From Companilactobacillus suantsaicola (lineage in GTDB: Bacteria > Bacillota > Bacilli > Lactobacillales > Lactobacillaceae), in NCBI RefSeq assembly GCF_004745525.1, contig NZ_RKLY01000028.1:1-33106 (forward strand): a DNA stretch of 33,106 nt, in the 5' to 3' direction. The translations under genes and the position numbers were made by a program. Under the pieces are notes generated by a model. The model had not been told where the DNA came from, did not search any database, and worked only from the letters and a program-made list of their open reading frames with translations. This document shows positions 14,753 through 21,856 of the stretch, in pieces (the stretch's first letter is position 1; each line of letters opens with the position of its first letter).

Positions 14753-15458
14753 TTGGCAGACCCCCTTCGTAAACTTTTTCGTAGTAATCTTCGATTCCCA
14801 GATGATATTTCTCTTGGATATCTTCAACTGAACTAACTTCATAAATAGTCTGATCTTTAATAATCACAACATCGTCGAGCAGACTAGCAATCTCCGTCAC
14901 ATAGTGGTCACTGATTAAAATCGTTGAATCATCGCTCTTCCAACGAATGATACTGCTGATAATTTTCTTCCGGGTCATACTGTCGATACCACTCAACGGT
15001 TCATCTAACAAATACAATTTCGTTTCTCGGGAAAGAGTTAAGGCGATAACTAATTTACCCAAGGTTCCTGTTGAAAGACCAGCAATTCTCTTAGTCATGT
15101 CTAACCCTAAATAATTTGAAATCTCGCTAAACTTCTTAGTTGAAAAATCAGGATAAACGTTTTGGTAGAATTTTTCGATATCACTCAATTTTGTTCCCCG
15201 TGGAAATCCAGCTAAGTGATCGGTCATGCTGACATTTTGTTTAATGTCAACTTTTTTCACTGCACCATCAACCGTTATAACGCCTTCTTTGATAGCATTG
15301 ACTCCAACAATCAAGCGTATCAAAGTTGTCTTACCGGCCCCATTCTCACCCAATAGACCAACAATTTTTCCTTTATCTAGTGATAAATTGACATCTGATA
15401 GGATGACTTTATTATTTTTCTTATAATTAAGGTCCTTTATCTCGAGTAACTTACTCAT
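14745..15458 (-). CDS. ABC transporter ATPase (YtrB-like)
   Basis: Cytoplasmic ATPase of 237 aa energising the two permeases. Walker A is GENGAGKTT near residue 40; the signature is LSTGTLGKL, where the usual LSGGQ is changed to LSTGT, as in the YtrB/bacitracin-type drug-resistance group; Walker B and D-loop are LYLLDEPLSGID; the switch His is in ISDHYVTE. The start is ATG 15458, overlapping the regulator stop by 8 nt (ATGAGTAA). The short divergent signature and the YtrA-type regulator upstream suggest an export or envelope-stress role rather than nutrient import. Confidence 0.87.
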   Translation of the reverse strand: MSKLLEIKDLNYKKNNKVILSDVNLSLDKGKIVGLLGENGAGKTTLIRLIVGVNAIKEGVITVDGAVKKVDIKQNVSMTDHLAGFPRGTKLSDIEKFYQNVYPDFSTKKFSEISNYLGLDMTKRIAGLSTGTLGKLVIALTLSRETKLYLLDEPLSGIDSMTRKKIISSIIRWKSDDSTILISDHYVTEIASLLDDVVIIKDQTIYEVSSVEDIQEKYHLGIEDYYEKVYEGGLPNE

Positions 15459-15825
15459 TCTTTTCATCCCTTTTCTTAACGTAGCTATTGAAGCTAGCCA
15501 CAATTTCTTGATCATTCATATTTAATGAACGTAATTTTTCATAGGTCGTATCAAACATTTCGGTAACGATGTGTTCTTTCATTTCGGCAATAATCTCCTC
15601 ATCTGATGTGATGAAGTTTCCCTTACCACGTCGTGGCGTAATAATATGTTCATCGGTCATTTCTTTAAGTGCTTTTTGAACGGTATTAGAATTTGCAGAA
15701 AACTGAACCGCTAACTGGCGTACAGAGGGCAATTGAGATCCTAATTCATATTCATTGCTAATAATTCTTCGATTTAAAATGTCTTTTATTTGTAAATAAA
15801 TCGGTATGTTGTCGACAAAGTGCAT
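15451..15825 (-). CDS. GntR family regulator, YtrA subfamily
   Basis: Repressor of 124 aa: an N-terminal GntR winged helix (IPIYLQIKDILNRRIISNEYELGSQLPSVRQLAVQF, then SANSNTVQKALKEM and the wing ITPRRGKGNFI) followed by a short two-helix dimerisation tail. That is the YtrA layout, and it lacks any ligand-binding domain. ATG 15825, the second of two adjacent ATGs, has GGGAGG 7 nt upstream. It is first gene of a five-gene operon with an ABC ATPase, two permeases and a small membrane protein. A near-perfect palindrome overlaps the promoter just upstream, so it is probably autorepressing. Confidence 0.88.
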   Translation of the reverse strand: MHFVDNIPIYLQIKDILNRRIISNEYELGSQLPSVRQLAVQFSANSNTVQKALKEMTDEHIITPRRGKGNFITSDEEIIAEMKEHIVTEMFDTTYEKLRSLNMNDQEIVASFNSYVKKRDEKNE

Positions 15826-15840
15826 CATTTTACCTCCCAT

Positions 15841-15868
15841 CTGTATTAGTACACTAATACAGTATAAC
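15841..15868 (-). promoter_or_regulatory. Operator and -10 box of the GntR/ABC operon
   Basis: CTGTATTAGT and its exact complement ACTAATACAG are separated by 2 nt (15841-15862), directly upstream of the regulator's ribosome binding site. The -10 box TATACT on the minus strand abuts and overlaps its upstream arm. The -35 is weak (TTGCTA-like). Bound regulator would block RNA polymerase. Confidence 0.75.
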
Positions 15869-15990
15869 AAAATAAGCACAATAGCAATGGTAATGTTCTT
15901 TAAATTTTTCTTAATAAATCAAAACCTTTAAAGCGATTATCCATTAATGAACTATCTTTAAAGTGAACGAAAAAATAGGGGATTTGAAAA

Positions 15991-17217
15991 ATGAACAAGA
16001 AAAAAATCGTTTTAGCTTCTACTTTAGCAATTTTAATGGCACCGAGCGTGCTCAATAATTTATCAATAAATCAACCAGTCCAAGCTGCCACAACACAACT
16101 GATTGGAACCGTTAAACGCGGTGGTACTCAAGCGGTCGATGCCAATGGCAATTTCGTACCTGGAGCTATCTTAGATAACTACACTTCTTGGAAATTAGGA
16201 CCTGAAATTTCAATTAATGGTAATACTTATTACCAAGTCGCTACTAACCAATATGTCAACGCCACAGCTTTGAGTATCAGCGGTGGACAGCCAACTACTC
16301 AGACCTCACAATTAATTGGAACAATTAGACACGGTGGAGCAATGGCCGTTGATGCCAAGGGAAATCTCATTCCTAATGCTGTCTTTGGCAATTACACTTC
16401 TTGGAAATTAGGCCAAAGAATCTTAATCAACGGCAATCCATATTATCAAGTCGCAACAAATCAATACATCAACGCTACAGCTATGGATATCACGCAAAAT
16501 GGTAAACTGCTTAATCCTGTCAGCCAAGAAATCTCAAACGTCAATGAAACTAAGACTGTCGGCAGTACGGCTGCACCAGTCGTTAATGCTAATGGTGTAA
16601 GTCTGGGAATTACGCTCCCAGCTGGATCTGCTTGGCATGTTGATCAAACAAAGATTATTAACTCCTATCCTTATTACCGTGTCGCTACTAATGAGTGGAT
16701 CAAAGGATTAGACTTTGTCACTGAAAGTTCTACAACAACTACTACTGCTCCAACGACTGTTTTAAAAACCATCACTTTAAGAACCAACTCAGCAATCTAC
16801 AACAGTCAAGGTGTCAACACGGGCCGTACCTTACCTGCCGGATCTGCTTGGAAAGTTTCTCAAGAAAAAGCTATCAACGGACATGATTTCTACCAAGTTG
16901 CTACTAACGAATGGATTCTAGCCACTGAAGATAAAAATACTTCTCTCTTTGGTAAAGGTGCTGCAACTATTACTTTGACACAGAATACTCAATTGTATAA
17001 CACCGCTACTAATTCAATGACTAGATCATTACCAGCTGGAACTTCTTGGAAACTATCCGCTGCGGTTCAAAACAGCGCAGGTTACTACTTCGCCCAAGTT
17101 TCTAACAATGAATGGATTCCTTTAGGTGGTTCAATTTCAAAGGATAGTTTCTTACAACAAGAACTTGCTAACTCATCAGTTTATGAACCAAATTTTGCTA
17201 TTTCATTATTTAAATAA
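15991..17217 (+). CDS. Secreted protein with five SLAP-type repeats
   Basis: Cell-surface protein of 408 aa. A signal peptide (1-32, cut after QPVQA) is followed by five repeats of the S-layer protein SLAP fold (Pfam PF03217 type), which bind cell-wall polymers: about 37-94, 107-166, 187-242, 259-313 and 325-381. Each has a Gly/Asn turn, a SWK or AWK core and YYQVATNQY or ATNEW at its end. Repeats 1-2 are close copies (...NYTSWKLG...ATNQYVNA); 3-5 form another subtype (LPAGSAW...ATNEW). No enzymatic domain is present. The last 25 residues (from SKDSFLQQ) are non-repetitive. ATG 15991 follows AGGGGAT. It is probably a wall-associated coat protein, monocistronic. Confidence 0.85.
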   Translation: MNKKKIVLASTLAILMAPSVLNNLSINQPVQAATTQLIGTVKRGGTQAVDANGNFVPGAILDNYTSWKLGPEISINGNTYYQVATNQYVNATALSISGGQPTTQTSQLIGTIRHGGAMAVDAKGNLIPNAVFGNYTSWKLGQRILINGNPYYQVATNQYINATAMDITQNGKLLNPVSQEISNVNETKTVGSTAAPVVNANGVSLGITLPAGSAWHVDQTKIINSYPYYRVATNEWIKGLDFVTESSTTTTTAPTTVLKTITLRTNSAIYNSQGVNTGRTLPAGSAWKVSQEKAINGHDFYQVATNEWILATEDKNTSLFGKGAATITLTQNTQLYNTATNSMTRSLPAGTSWKLSAAVQNSAGYYFAQVSNNEWIPLGGSISKDSFLQQELANSSVYEPNFAISLFK

Positions 17218-17220
17218 TCA

Positions 17221-17264
17221 AAAAAAATCCAAGTATCTGCGAAAACAGACACTTGGATTTTTTT
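17221..17264. terminator. Bidirectional terminator
   Basis: AAAAAAATCCAAGT (17221-17234) pairs with ACTTGGATTTTTTT (17251-17264), with an inner TCTG/CAGA. It ends the SLAP gene, and it ends the convergent purine permease gene, whose stop codon overlaps it. Confidence 0.92.
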
Positions 17265-18624
17265 ATGCCAAACTAGCTTTTGGCAAAATGTTAATAATAT
17301 ATAGCAGAATAACGAAGACGACGAACAATCCGTACATAATTGGATTGATCTCTTTTCTCTTTCCGGCGGCAAGCATTGTAATTGGATAAACTAAGAATCC
17401 AAAAGCGATACCGTAGGAAATATTATAAGTTAGTGGCATACCAACGATGGTCAAGAATGCTGGTAGCGCAATTTCAAACCTATCCCATTGAATTCCCCGC
17501 ATCGATTGAGCCATTAGTGTACCAACGATGATTAGTACAGGAGCCGTTACGTTACTTGTAACGACAGTTAACAATGGTGAGAAAAACATTGATAGTGCAA
17601 ATAAAACACCAACTGTCACGGATGTTAAACCAGTTCTACCACCCACAGCAATACCGGCAGATGACTCAACGTAAGCAGTAGGAGGAGTCGTTCCAAACAC
17701 AGCCCCACTAACCATTGAAATTGAGTCAGCCATCAAAGCGTGACCAATACGTGGCATCTTACCGTTCTCATCTTGCATCACATCAACTTGTTCGGCTAAA
17801 CCGATCAATGTACCAGCAGTATCAAAGAAAGCAACTAATAAGAAAATAATTACTACTGCCCAAAGTTGTGGTTGCTTAATGTCACCTAAATGTGCGACAC
17901 CAACGCCAAAAGTAGGTTTCAAGCTTGGAATCGCCGAAACAATATGAGCTGGTGCTGGAATCAACTTGGTTACTAGTCCCGCAATCGTTGTGAAAACCAT
18001 CCCGATGAAAATTGCCCCAGGAATTTTACGTGCCATTAAAATAGCGGTAACTAACAAGCCTACAATCGTTAAAAGTGTTGTTGGATTAGTAAATGAACCA
18101 ATCGCAACTAATGATGATTTGCTTGAAGTAATCAAGCCCCCACCTTGTAAACCAACAAAGGCAATAAAGATTCCCAATCCTGATGCCACTGCCAATTTCA
18201 GGTCTTTTGGAATTGCATTAATAACAATTTCTCTGAGTTTAAGTAATGAAACAACTAAGAAAATCAAACTGGCCATAAAGACTCCGGCCATAGCTGTTTG
18301 CCAAGGAATTCCCATTGCAATAACAACTGAATAACTGAAGAAAGCATTGTCACCTAATCCTGGTGCAATCGCAATCGGATAGTTGGCCAAGATTCCCATC
18401 AAAACTGAACCAACTACCGCTGTCAGTGCTGTAGCTGAAAATAAAGCTCCTTTGTCCATCCCTGAGTCTCCCAAAACTTGAGGATTGACGAATAAAATAT
18501 AAGCCATCGAAACGAAAGTTGTTAAACCGGCTAATAATTCTCGTTTAACATTCGTTTGTGCTTCTTCGAGATGAAATAAGCGCTCAAAAAAGCTCAAATT
18601 TCCTCGATTATTTAATGAATCCAA
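17263..18624 (-). CDS. AzgA-type purine permease (hypoxanthine/guanine)
   Basis: Cytoplasmic-membrane H+ symporter for purine bases, of the NCS2-related AzgA/PbuG/PbuO family. The 453 aa carry about 12-14 membrane spans. Family landmarks are the N-terminal LLAGLTTFVSMAYILFVNP, APGLGDNAFFSY, the central FLLVAFFDTAGTLIGLAEQ, and FGTTPPTAYVESSAGIAVGGRTGL, which carries conserved substrate-binding residues. The start is TTG 18624 with AAGGGG 8 nt upstream; no ATG fits better. A long AT-rich leader precedes it, with PurBox-like sequences. I looked for and did not find a purine riboswitch. Confidence 0.92.
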   Translation of the reverse strand: MDSLNNRGNLSFFERLFHLEEAQTNVKRELLAGLTTFVSMAYILFVNPQVLGDSGMDKGALFSATALTAVVGSVLMGILANYPIAIAPGLGDNAFFSYSVVIAMGIPWQTAMAGVFMASLIFLVVSLLKLREIVINAIPKDLKLAVASGLGIFIAFVGLQGGGLITSSKSSLVAIGSFTNPTTLLTIVGLLVTAILMARKIPGAIFIGMVFTTIAGLVTKLIPAPAHIVSAIPSLKPTFGVGVAHLGDIKQPQLWAVVIIFLLVAFFDTAGTLIGLAEQVDVMQDENGKMPRIGHALMADSISMVSGAVFGTTPPTAYVESSAGIAVGGRTGLTSVTVGVLFALSMFFSPLLTVVTSNVTAPVLIIVGTLMAQSMRGIQWDRFEIALPAFLTIVGMPLTYNISYGIAFGFLVYPITMLAAGKRKEINPIMYGLFVVFVILLYIINILPKASLA

Positions 18625-18639
18625 TATAAACGCCCCTTA

Positions 18640-18987
18640 CCAAATAATCTCTTTGGAACTCATCTAGTATTGCAAAAGATGAAGCATTTTTCAAGAGAAA
18701 TAGAAACATTTATATAAAAATTTTCAAAATAGTTCGTATATGTACATAAATATTTTTATCAAATAGTAAAATTAAGCAATTCAAGACCATTTTATCTGAA
18801 TTATTAGCCATTTTTCTCAAAAGTAGACTCACACGAACATTATTTACATAAAAAAATATTTTAATAGTAATTAAACGGACTTTAGAAATTCTCTATTTGA
18901 AAATTAAATATCTTTGGGAACGTTCTTTCGTAAAAATCGGTATCACTTTACAATTACTTTCGGCATAATTGATAAAGAAATAAATCA
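18640..18987. promoter_or_regulatory. AT-rich spacer with PurBox-like sequences
   Basis: About 350 nt without coding signal between divergent genes. A CGAAC-containing box on the minus strand (ATACGAACTATTTT, 18740-18727) and one on the plus strand (ACACGAACATTATTT, 18831-18845) resemble the PurR PurBox AWWWCCGAACWWT imperfectly. On the minus strand TTGAAT followed after 17 nt by TGATAA (near 18782-18754) could be the purine permease promoter. A TCATCT/AGATGA hairpin lies in its leader near 18660-18682. Confidence 0.3.
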
Positions 18988-18999
18988 TTGGAGACAATT

Positions 19000-19437
19000 A
19001 TGCTGACAACAATTAAATTGCTGTTCATTACGACTAGCCTACTACTGATTCTGAGCTTCTTATTCCAGATATATTTATCAATGCGTAATCAAAATACTAA
19101 ATTTTCATTCTTATTTGGCGATGATTCCAAAAAATTAAAAATCGAAAACATGGCTGATCTATGTGACTTACATTTCGACTTGGAGGAAAAGATCTATCAT
19201 CTCTTTGGATCAAATTTCATACCTTTCACTAACCTACTTTGCGTGATAGCTATCTTCTTCGATTTTGAATTAATTTTAAAATTGTTAAAGGGCTCTGTTA
19301 TCAGTGACAGTTATTATTTCCAAATTATCGCAAATCTGGCTTTAATCACCGCCTGTATATTCTTAATTCAACTGATTTTCAAACAGAAGAAATTTATCCA
19401 AAGTTACTACAGCAAGCACAAAGAAACTTCTGAGTAA
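19000..19437 (+). CDS. Small membrane protein of unknown function
   Basis: A 145-residue protein with three hydrophobic stretches: about 3-25 (LLFITTSLLLILSFLFQIYL), 75-92 (FTNLLCVIAIFFDFEL) and 105-130 (FQIIANLALITACIFLI). A charged loop lies between the first two. No family recognised. ATG 19000 has TTGGAG 6 nt upstream; an in-frame TTG at 18988 is less likely. It lies 80 nt upstream of an ABC exporter gene in the same direction with no terminator between, so it may be an accessory or immunity-type partner of that exporter. That link is positional only. Confidence 0.6.
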   Translation: MLTTIKLLFITTSLLLILSFLFQIYLSMRNQNTKFSFLFGDDSKKLKIENMADLCDLHFDLEEKIYHLFGSNFIPFTNLLCVIAIFFDFELILKLLKGSVISDSYYFQIIANLALITACIFLIQLIFKQKKFIQSYYSKHKETSE

Positions 19438-19517
19438 TTAACGAATTCGCTTTTAAAAATAATTATTAAATGTATAATCAAATTAAAATGTTTATAATTT
19501 AAAAGAGGCGAAGCCAT

Positions 19518-21176
19518 TTGTTATTCCACTTTTTCAAGCTGACGAAGTCCAAATCCCTTCTATTATTATTCCTAATCCCTGTAGCATCAGCTGTCGAAAT
19601 CTCCGTATCATACTTATTGCAACTGATCACTGATACAGCCACTGGAAAAAGTTCCTTATCCTATTTGAATTTGGTTTTACTCGTGCTGATCTACATCTTG
19701 GTTGACGCACTAATTTATTTTTTGTCCGCTTACTTGGAACAAACAACCTTAAACGAAATACTAAGTATCACTAAAAACAAATTACTGTCAGCGATGTTCT
19801 TACAAAAAACTGGGATTGGTCATGATGTTAAAAAAATTACAACTGATTATTACAATGACTTTACCGCAACAACTGACATCTTGAGATCCGATTATTTACA
19901 AGGAAGCATCAATTGCTATAAACAAGTTTGTCAATTCATTATTGCCATCTCACTATCACTGATGATCAAACCACTATTAAGTTTTCTTATTATCCTGCTA
20001 TGTTTGCCAGGACTCCTCTTACCTTTTTACAAACAGAAGAATCTAAAAGACAATAAGCACCATTTAATCGCAGTTTCTAAAAAATACACTAACTACTTGC
20101 AAGATTTCACTAACGGTTTGAGAACAATTCAACTCTTTAACCTCCAAACAAAATTAACGCACATTTTTCAGCAACAAAATCAAAAACTTTTAAAAAGTCA
20201 GAATAAAGATCAATTGACCCGTAAACAAATCGGTGGCGTTAGCCAGTTGTTAGATGACTTCTTGTACCTGGGAACATGGGTAGTAGGTATTTACTTCGTC
20301 CTTCAAAAATCGATTACCTTAGGACAATTAGTAGCCTTTTCTCAATTGATGATTTTCATTTCTCAACCAATTCAATCTGCTTCCGGATTAATCGGTGACG
20401 TTATCGGTGGTAAAGAGGCCGCCACAAAAATAACTGAACAAACAAAGGCTTCTACCGAGAAATCTCAATCACTCAAACTTGCCAAATTGAAATCACTCAA
20501 TTACGAAAATGTTTCATATGCTGTTAGCCAAAAGGAAATCCTAAAAAATATTCAGTTAAATTTTGATTCCGACAAGCACTATTTATTAGTAGGAAAAAGC
20601 GGCAGTGGCAAGTCAACTCTCATCAATCTTCCGGTAAGTCAGACCAGTTTTGAGGGTGAAATTCTAATAAATAATCGACCGTTATATCGTTACAATTTAT
20701 CTGAAATTGTGCAAAATCTCAGTCTATTAGAGCAAGATAGTTATCTATTTTCTAACAGTCTAAAAGATAATCTATCGTTATATTCAAATAAGATATCGAA
20801 TCAAGAATTGCTTAACGTTCTTAAAATAGTTGGACTAGAAAAATACGCATCGGTTGATAATCTAATTTCTCAAAATAATAATTTCTCAGGCGGAGAAAAA
20901 CGGCGAATTGTACTCGGGCGAGTTTTATTAAGACAGACGATGTTTAATATTTTTGATGAGCCACTGACAGGATTAGACCCGAAAACTGCCCACGACATCA
21001 GCCAAATTTTGATCAATTTAAAATCTGGCTGGATTACGGTCACTCACCAATTTGATCAACGGCTTTTTCAAAATGCTGACCAAATTATTGTCTTAGACAA
21101 TGGATCTGTACAAGCTCAAGGAACCTTGGACAACAGCAATATTAAGAACTGGCTTAAAAAGCTGAATTTACATTAA
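19518..21176 (+). CDS. ABC exporter, fused permease-ATPase half-transporter
   Basis: Membrane exporter subunit acting as a dimer. The N-terminal permease (about 1-300, six helices) is followed by an ATPase (about 325-552) with Walker A GKSGSGKST (359-367), signature FSGGEKRR (456-463), Walker B FNIFDEPLTGLD (Asp480, Glu481) and switch His510 (VTHQFD). All catalytic residues are present. It is slightly short (552 against about 580) with a compact ATPase. There is no C39 peptidase domain, so it is not a bacteriocin-maturation ABC protein. The start is TTG 19518 with AGAGGCG upstream. The only partner in the window is the small membrane protein before it, so homodimer or heterodimer is undecided. 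Substrate unknown. Confidence 0.87.
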   Translation: MLFHFFKLTKSKSLLLLFLIPVASAVEISVSYLLQLITDTATGKSSLSYLNLVLLVLIYILVDALIYFLSAYLEQTTLNEILSITKNKLLSAMFLQKTGIGHDVKKITTDYYNDFTATTDILRSDYLQGSINCYKQVCQFIIAISLSLMIKPLLSFLIILLCLPGLLLPFYKQKNLKDNKHHLIAVSKKYTNYLQDFTNGLRTIQLFNLQTKLTHIFQQQNQKLLKSQNKDQLTRKQIGGVSQLLDDFLYLGTWVVGIYFVLQKSITLGQLVAFSQLMIFISQPIQSASGLIGDVIGGKEAATKITEQTKASTEKSQSLKLAKLKSLNYENVSYAVSQKEILKNIQLNFDSDKHYLLVGKSGSGKSTLINLPVSQTSFEGEILINNRPLYRYNLSEIVQNLSLLEQDSYLFSNSLKDNLSLYSNKISNQELLNVLKIVGLEKYASVDNLISQNNNFSGGEKRRIVLGRVLLRQTMFNIFDEPLTGLDPKTAHDISQILINLKSGWITVTHQFDQRLFQNADQIIVLDNGSVQAQGTLDNSNIKNWLKKLNLH

Positions 21177-21254
21177 GTGAAAGAAGATGACCGAAGTGAC
21201 AAAACGTCGTAATTAATCTATCATGCCAGACTTTAAATAAAAGGACGAATTATT

Positions 21255-21677
21255 ATGATAGATTACACATTCCAAAAACCAAATTTTATTGACTCTAAAC
21301 AAATCCTAAACCTATACCAAAGTGTTGGTTGGCTCGCCTACACACAACAGCCTCAAACGACAATTGAAGCTCTTAATAATTCTGTTGTACTCTGGGCAAC
21401 CAGTGGTAAAAAGCTAATTGGTCTATGTCGTGGAATTACTGATAGTAAGACTATTCTTTACATCCAGGATATTTTAGTTGATCCAGCTTATCAGGGACAA
21501 AAAATCGGCACTAACTTAGTTAATAAATTTTTAAAGGGCTACCAAAACATTGGACAAACCGTACTGATTACTGATCCTGAAGAAAAGACGTTAAACTTCT
21601 ATAAATCGTTAAACTTTTTAGAAGTCACACCCGCTGAATACGGTCGTGCCTTTGTTATGGATCGTCGATTCAATTAG
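21255..21677 (+). CDS. GNAT family N-acetyltransferase
   Basis: Acetyl-CoA-dependent acetyltransferase of 140 aa, a single GNAT domain. Motif A is LVDPAYQGQKIGTNLVN (about 74-90), with the Q-x-x-G-x-G/A pyrophosphate-binding pattern. Motif B is LNFYKSLNFLEV near 113-124, with the usual Tyr general acid. SVGWLAYTQ near 23-31 resembles small GNATs of the YhbS/PhnO type. ATG 21255 has AAAGGACG upstream. The stop codon is immediately followed by type B element copy 1. The substrate cannot be told from sequence. Confidence 0.85.
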   Translation: MIDYTFQKPNFIDSKQILNLYQSVGWLAYTQQPQTTIEALNNSVVLWATSGKKLIGLCRGITDSKTILYIQDILVDPAYQGQKIGTNLVNKFLKGYQNIGQTVLITDPEEKTLNFYKSLNFLEVTPAEYGRAFVMDRRFN

Positions 21678-21678
21678 A

Positions 21679-21803
21679 GAGTGGAACAAGAGCGCTCAGC
21701 TCCCGGAGGATAACGTAATTTCTGGAATTGCTCGTCGCACTTTGCGAGTGATTCCTGAAATTTTGTTATCTCGGAGGGAGTTGCTCTTGTGTAACTCGTT
21801 TCA
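21679..21803 (+). repeat. Type B structured element, copy 1
   Basis: A long hairpin beginning 1 nt after the GNAT stop codon. Basal helix GAGT (21679-21682) with ACTC (21794-21797) around an internal loop, then CAAGAGC/GCTCTTG (21687-21693/21783-21789), CTCCC/GGGAG, GATAAC/GTTATC (21709-21714/21765-21770), AATTTC/GAAATT, and an apical GGAATTGCTCG/CGAGTGATTCC with two tandem G-T pairs. It ends with CTTGTGTAACTCGTTTCAA. The 26040-26163 copy has the same conserved ends and apical AATTGC/GTGATT but different helices. A terminator follows after 14 nt. It is probably a 3'-UTR structure or a 3'-end-derived RNA. Confidence 0.7.
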
Positions 21804-21817
21804 ATTAAAACCAAAAA

Positions 21818-21850
21818 AAATGACCGTTACAATTTTTGTAACGGTCATTT
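21818..21850. terminator. Bidirectional terminator
   Basis: Perfect 13-bp stem (21818-21830 with 21838-21850), 7-nt loop, A8 before. It separates the GNAT gene and type B copy 1 from the convergent clpL gene. Confidence 0.92.
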
Positions 21851-21856
21851 CTATTC

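Noticed and set aside
18625-18987. Purine riboswitch upstream of the AzgA-type permease
   Set aside because: Neither the conserved core loop sequences nor a P1-P2-P3 arrangement could be found on the minus strand.
19518-21176. Bacteriocin ABC transporter
   Set aside because: No C39 peptidase domain, no double-glycine leader peptide gene and no immunity family recognised nearby.
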